From positions 2,483-46,470 of the forward strand of contig LUGL01000009.1 in NCBI GenBank assembly GCA_002796835.1: DNA of 43,988 nucleotides, written 5' to 3'. Below, piece by piece: positions 40,437-43,988 of this stretch (position 1 is its first letter; the number at the start of each line of letters is the position of its first letter). Both the position numbers and the translations under genes were made by a program. Origin of the DNA: Elainella saxicola E1. Lineage in GTDB: Bacteria > Cyanobacteriota > Cyanobacteriia > Elainellales > Elainellaceae. Below the pieces are notes generated by a model. The model had not been told where the DNA came from. It ran no database searches and saw only the letters and a program-made list of their open reading frames with translations.

Positions 40437-41525
40437 TTAATTTTTGGTTGGATCCTTGAAAACCATTGGGACAGCAGGTTGAAACTGCGCTGACGTTTCG
40501 CCTGCATAAATTTCGCCGCTGGCGAGCGTCAGTTTTTTGACTGGGCTGCCTTCGCTAAAATCCATCTTGGTCAGATCGACCCAAAAAACGTTAGGGCTAT
40601 GGGTTGATTCAAAGAAATAACGCTTGTTAGTTTGATCCGAAACCGTTCGCCAAATAGTATCAGCGATGTTGGGTTGCCCAGGAATCATAATCCCAAATGG
40701 AACAGATACATTACGCATCACTGAAAATACAGCACCAACGCCTTCAGTTGCATCCGCAGTCTTCGTTATCTCATTGATGTAGTAAGAAGCTCGGACAAAT
40801 CGATCGGATGCTCGGTTGGTACCCGGTAGCATTGTCTGTCCACCAATCTGTTGCCAATATTGATTTAGCGCCAACTGCTGCTCGAAGACCGGAGAGTTCG
40901 TCATCACCTGGTAATCCCGACTGTGATGAATCACCAGTTTACCCTCAATATACTCAAAGATGGCTGAATCACCCGTTGCATCCGAAATCGACAGGTGGGC
41001 GGTTCCGGCGTGACCATCTGGCGACGTGATGGGCATCACGTAAAAGGGTGCTTGCTCCATTGCTGTGACCGCCTCAGCCACGGTGGCAAAGTTGTCTAGC
41101 ATATATTGGGTCCACAGAGCCAGGGAGAGCGGCTGGCGAGAATCGTTGGCGGCTGGAGTTGGGTATTTGGTTTCTGCCAGATACAGCATATTGGCAACAA
41201 GTCCTTTCTCGTTCATGCCATCTGCAATCGCAATATCCCACATTGCAGTGCTCACACTGCCATATTTTGAAGTCCAGCGAATCGCATTTGCTCCTGCTGC
41301 ACCATCGCGTTCGATGCCACGCGGAAACGCCCAAAGATTGCTACTCGTATCGTTAAACCAGTCCATCGTGCGCCCAGTAATGACCAGATTTTCTGATCCT
41401 AAATAGACAGCACGACTACAGGCCAAAGCGCTGGGCATCAGCCCCACAAACAAAGTTGTCAACGCGGTCAAAGAACTGAACAGGGTACGGGAGAATGAAC
41501 GGAAATTCAAAGTAGATCGCAGCAT
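40437..41525 (-). CDS. Exported choloylglycine hydrolase family (Ntn) linear amide hydrolase
   Basis: A 362-residue Ntn-hydrolase of the penicillin V acylase/bile salt hydrolase family. The signal peptide (about 10-35) ends ALA, leaving Cys36 (ALA-CSRAVYLG) as the N-terminal nucleophile, which fits the family mechanism. Other motifs are ITGRTMDWFND, NMLYLAET and a conserved LVMTNSPVFEQQL region with Asn. Family members cleave linear amides, including bile salts, penicillin V and, in some bacteria, acyl-homoserine lactones; which one this cyanobacterium uses is unknown. I prefer the ATG; an in-frame TTG 21 nt upstream is also possible. It lies between the porin remnant and an amidohydrolase on the same strand. 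Confidence 0.88.
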   Translation of the reverse strand: MLRSTLNFRSFSRTLFSSLTALTTLFVGLMPSALACSRAVYLGSENLVITGRTMDWFNDTSSNLWAFPRGIERDGAAGANAIRWTSKYGSVSTAMWDIAIADGMNEKGLVANMLYLAETKYPTPAANDSRQPLSLALWTQYMLDNFATVAEAVTAMEQAPFYVMPITSPDGHAGTAHLSISDATGDSAIFEYIEGKLVIHHSRDYQVMTNSPVFEQQLALNQYWQQIGGQTMLPGTNRASDRFVRASYYINEITKTADATEGVGAVFSVMRNVSVPFGIMIPGQPNIADTIWRTVSDQTNKRYFFESTHSPNVFWVDLTKMDFSEGSPVKKLTLASGEIYAGETSAQFQPAVPMVFKDPTKN

Positions 41526-41717
41526 AGATAGAATTTTGAGAATCAAACTGACAATAGGATGAATATATCATCCTTCTGGTTCCTAAACTTATGTCTGGCT
41601 TCTAAGCTCAATAACGTCTAGACAAATATAGCTCTCAAGCCGTCATTCGATCGCCTCCATTCAATTGCTCCTCAATAACCGATACCAATGGAATATTCGC
41701 AATTACCAATTTGTCCT

Positions 41718-43568
41718 CTACCGTTTATAAATCGTTGTGCCCTCTTTGATGGTTTCCAACACCTCAATGTCTCGAATGGTCATTGGATCGACTGTCAGCG
41801 GATTGTCAGATAGGATGGCAAAATCCGCCAGTTTGCCCACTTCGATCGAGCCTTTCTGGTCTTCTTCAAAATGCTGATAGGCAGCCCAGAGGGTGAGTGC
41901 TTTCAATGCTTCCAGAGGCGTTAAACATTGATCGGCTCCTAGCACAAAGTCTGTGCGGGTGCGGCGATTCACGGCTGACCACATGGTTCGAGTCGCGTGG
42001 GGCAGTACCACCGGAGAATCGGTGTGAATCGTTACCTTCATGTCTCGATTTAAGGCCGATCGCGTTGGTGAAATCCGAGCAGCTCGTTCTGGGCCGATCG
42101 TCACTTCTCGATGCCAGTCTCCCCAGTAAAAAACATGGGCTGGAAATAAAGCTGGGAAAATGCCCAATTCTTTCATCGCATCGAGCTGATCTTCCCGCAC
42201 CGTTTGCCCGTGGATTAACACTGAACGCCGATCGCCTGAACCATACTTCTCGGTGGCTTTCCGCGCAGTCATAATGAATTGGTCAATGCTGGCATCCCCG
42301 TTAGCGTGACTAATCAACTGAACATTATGTTGATAGGCACTGCTCACCAACTCGATCGCTTGCTCTTCCGTATACACGCCATACCCCCGATAGTCAGCAG
42401 GTTGTCCTTCGGGGACCTGGTAATAGGGCTGAGATAACCAGGCAGTGCGTCCTTGAGGAGAACCGTCAAAGGTCATTTTAACGCCAGCTAACCGGACCCG
42501 ATTGGTATAAGTCTGACTAACTCCCCAGGTGTGAGCATCCGGATGAGCCGCATAATCTACATAAACTGCGACATCGATCGGCAGAGGAGCCTGCGCTGCT
42601 GCCGATCGGATTGCCTCATAGACGCCTTTGATCGCACGCCCTTCCTGGGCAGTGGTAAAACCATAGCGAGCATAAATTTCTGTTCCTTTCCGAACTAAAT
42701 TGAGCGGTGCTTCTGGTCCAACCTGAGCCGTTTTTGCAACGGTAGACAGGGCCAGATAGAAAGCGTTTTCTTCCAACACGCCATCGGGTTCGTCGCTGTC
42801 TGCCTGACGACGAATCACCCCACCTTGTGGATTTGATGTGGTGGCGGTGATGCCCACCTGCTCTAAGCCTTTGCTATTAAGCACGCCCAGATGTCCGGAT
42901 TGATGGACAATCAGGATAGGCCGATCGGTCGAAACAGCATCCAGATCGGCACGGGTTGGGTGGCGTTGCTCTTGCAGTTGAGCGTCATCGTAGCCATTGC
43001 CAATGATCCAGCCCAGTTCGGCGGCGACAGGCTGACTGCCCCAGGTTCGCAGAGCATCCTGAAGTTTGGCGATGCTATCAATTGGGCCATCGGGTGGCGG
43101 CAGCAGGTCAGCGACTACGGCTGCGAGTCCCTGTTGAAAGACATGCCCGTGGGGATCGATGAATCCGGGCACCATAATTTTGCCGTTCAGATCAATGACC
43201 TGAGTGGATTCTCCTTTCAGCGCTTCGACAGTGCGACGATCGCCCACTGCGATGATCTTGCCTGCTTTGACTGCAACAGCTTCTGCGGTTGGCTGCTGAT
43301 CATTGACTGTGATCACGGTGCCGTTGATGTAAATCGCATCGGCAAAGGGAGTGGCTTGAGCGAGTGGGGATTGCCCATCCTGTTGAGGAGAAGATGCGTC
43401 AGCCCGTCCTCCCATAAAAACCGCAGTCGCAAATGACCCAGCCCCCAGCAAAAACAAGCGTCGCGGCATGAGAAATGCTTCTCCCAAATACATGAGCGCC
43501 GGATTGCAACAGGGGCAGGTGACAGGATGTTGGGATGAACCAGAGGACATAGGCTTCTTCATACTCAT
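41718..43568 (-). CDS. Tat-type exported amidohydrolase (YtcJ-like)
   Basis: A 616-residue metal-dependent amidohydrolase of the YtcJ/amidohydrolase-3 type. The N-terminus has a Cys-rich lead (CPCCNPA, Cys18, 20, 21) before MPRRLFLLGAG, a twin-Arg-like signal (Arg36-Arg37) with a hydrophobic core to about 52. The TIM barrel starts with FIDPHGH (His140, His142), the metal-binding HxH. Further motifs include an HxN-type HANGDASIDQ, HGQTV and a C-terminal GKLADFAILSDNPL composite-domain ending. Enzymes of this group hydrolyse amide or ring bonds of small molecules; the substrate is not deducible. It is 171 nt upstream of the choloylglycine-hydrolase-type gene on the same strand. Confidence 0.85.
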   Translation of the reverse strand: MSMKKPMSSGSSQHPVTCPCCNPALMYLGEAFLMPRRLFLLGAGSFATAVFMGGRADASSPQQDGQSPLAQATPFADAIYINGTVITVNDQQPTAEAVAVKAGKIIAVGDRRTVEALKGESTQVIDLNGKIMVPGFIDPHGHVFQQGLAAVVADLLPPPDGPIDSIAKLQDALRTWGSQPVAAELGWIIGNGYDDAQLQEQRHPTRADLDAVSTDRPILIVHQSGHLGVLNSKGLEQVGITATTSNPQGGVIRRQADSDEPDGVLEENAFYLALSTVAKTAQVGPEAPLNLVRKGTEIYARYGFTTAQEGRAIKGVYEAIRSAAAQAPLPIDVAVYVDYAAHPDAHTWGVSQTYTNRVRLAGVKMTFDGSPQGRTAWLSQPYYQVPEGQPADYRGYGVYTEEQAIELVSSAYQHNVQLISHANGDASIDQFIMTARKATEKYGSGDRRSVLIHGQTVREDQLDAMKELGIFPALFPAHVFYWGDWHREVTIGPERAARISPTRSALNRDMKVTIHTDSPVVLPHATRTMWSAVNRRTRTDFVLGADQCLTPLEALKALTLWAAYQHFEEDQKGSIEVGKLADFAILSDNPLTVDPMTIRDIEVLETIKEGTTIYKR

Positions 43569-43757
43569 GATCTGCTCAATCTAGGATGGGTTGACTGCTG
43601 GTTTGACTGGCGATCGTGAGATGAATCAGAACTCACAATCTCCGTGAAAAAATCCCCGAATTTCAAACCAATACTGGGGATGAAACCTATAGCCAAAGAG
43701 CCGGAGACACTGCAAAGCGACTACCAGACAACCCTTTAGTGATCATGAAGCAGAGGC

Positions 43758-43785
43758 CTGCAAGTAGAATATACGAAACTTGCAG
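43758..43785 (+). promoter_or_regulatory. 8-bp inverted repeat upstream of the right-edge gene
   Basis: CTGCAAGT and ACTTGCAG form a perfect inverted repeat with a 12-nt spacer, about 97 nt before the last ATG and in the divergent gap with the amidohydrolase. It could be an operator for either gene. Confidence 0.35.
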
Positions 43786-43881
43786 TTCCAAAAAATTTAA
43801 TACTTTGCATCTATCAAAAGTCTTAATATTTGAGCCAATGCTCTCTCAATCTGCATCTGTCCAATCCGTTGTTGTTTCAGC

Positions 43882-43988
43882 ATGAATGGTGCTCAGGCAT
43901 ACAAAGCAAATTGTTTGAAATCAGACAGTTTTTCTACCGGAATGCTGTTGCAACACCGTTTTACGGATATTGACGAATTAGCGTCTTA
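43882..43988 (+). CDS. Start of a possible AraC-family regulator (cut by window end)
   Basis: An open frame of 35 codons runs off the right edge. After an unremarkable beginning it reads LLQHRFTDIDELAS, which resembles the N-terminal F-x-D-(I/V)-D-E-x-A motif of cupin-type AraC regulators. No helix-turn-helix can be seen because the gene is truncated. There is no clear ribosome site; a second ATG at 43942 is an alternative start. The call is tentative. Confidence 0.35.
   Translation, partial: MNGAQAYKANCLKSDSFSTGMLLQHRFTDIDELAS

Noticed and set aside
43652-43681. ATCCCC/GGGGAT hairpin upstream of the amidohydrolase
   Set aside because: Only 6 bp with an 18-nt loop and no further motif; could be chance.

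Overview
This window is cyanobacterial chromosome. It carries chlH, psbX, ycf66, a DUF2996 gene, hetR, patD and an SLH/OprB-type porin, and the HIP1 palindrome (GCGATCGC) recurs throughout. HetR, a PatD-like protein and an HpsJ-like protein point to a filamentous lineage, probably Leptolyngbya-like. HetR also occurs in many filaments that make no heterocysts, so heterocyst formation cannot be read from this window.

Layout. 0-4 kb: DUF2996 protein, a periplasmic trypsin-PPC protease, and a minus-strand photosynthesis/pattern group (patD, psbX, ycf66). 4-16 kb: housekeeping and envelope genes, namely a RelA/SpoT enzyme, HpsJ-like membrane protein, initiating sugar transferase, fatty-acid-hydroxylase relative, pyruvate kinase, a peroxiredoxin-like protein, a VOC protein, a secreted four-repeat Cys protein, an SGNH hydrolase and a zinc-ribbon protein. 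16-29 kb: a dense signalling island on the minus strand. It holds a translationally coupled pair of REC-bearing histidine kinases (401 and 1696 aa), a histidine-kinase-stub/EAL fusion, a CheY-like receiver beside a decayed histidine kinase, and a REC-wHTH-HPt-REC-REC regulator. hetR lies inside it on the plus strand and overlaps the last regulator tail to tail. 29-34 kb: small cyanobacterial proteins, a peroxiredoxin-like/2OG-dioxygenase fusion, a Cys-rich membrane protein and an SH3b protein, with tandem repeats and hairpins between them. 34-44 kb: chlH with a strong terminator, a twice-frameshifted porin, an exported choloylglycine-hydrolase-family enzyme, a Tat-type amidohydrolase, and the start of a possible AraC-type regulator at the right edge.

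How the parts may work together. The 16-29 kb island has histidine kinases, free and fused receivers, an HPt domain and a DNA-binding output, so it could form a phosphorelay with a c-di-GMP phosphodiesterase branch next to the filament regulator HetR. That link is inferred from position and domain content only. Decay is visible in two places: the histidine kinase remnant at about 24.6-25.2 kb and the porin at 38.4-40.3 kb. No rRNA, tRNA, CRISPR array, complete insertion sequence or replication origin was recognised.
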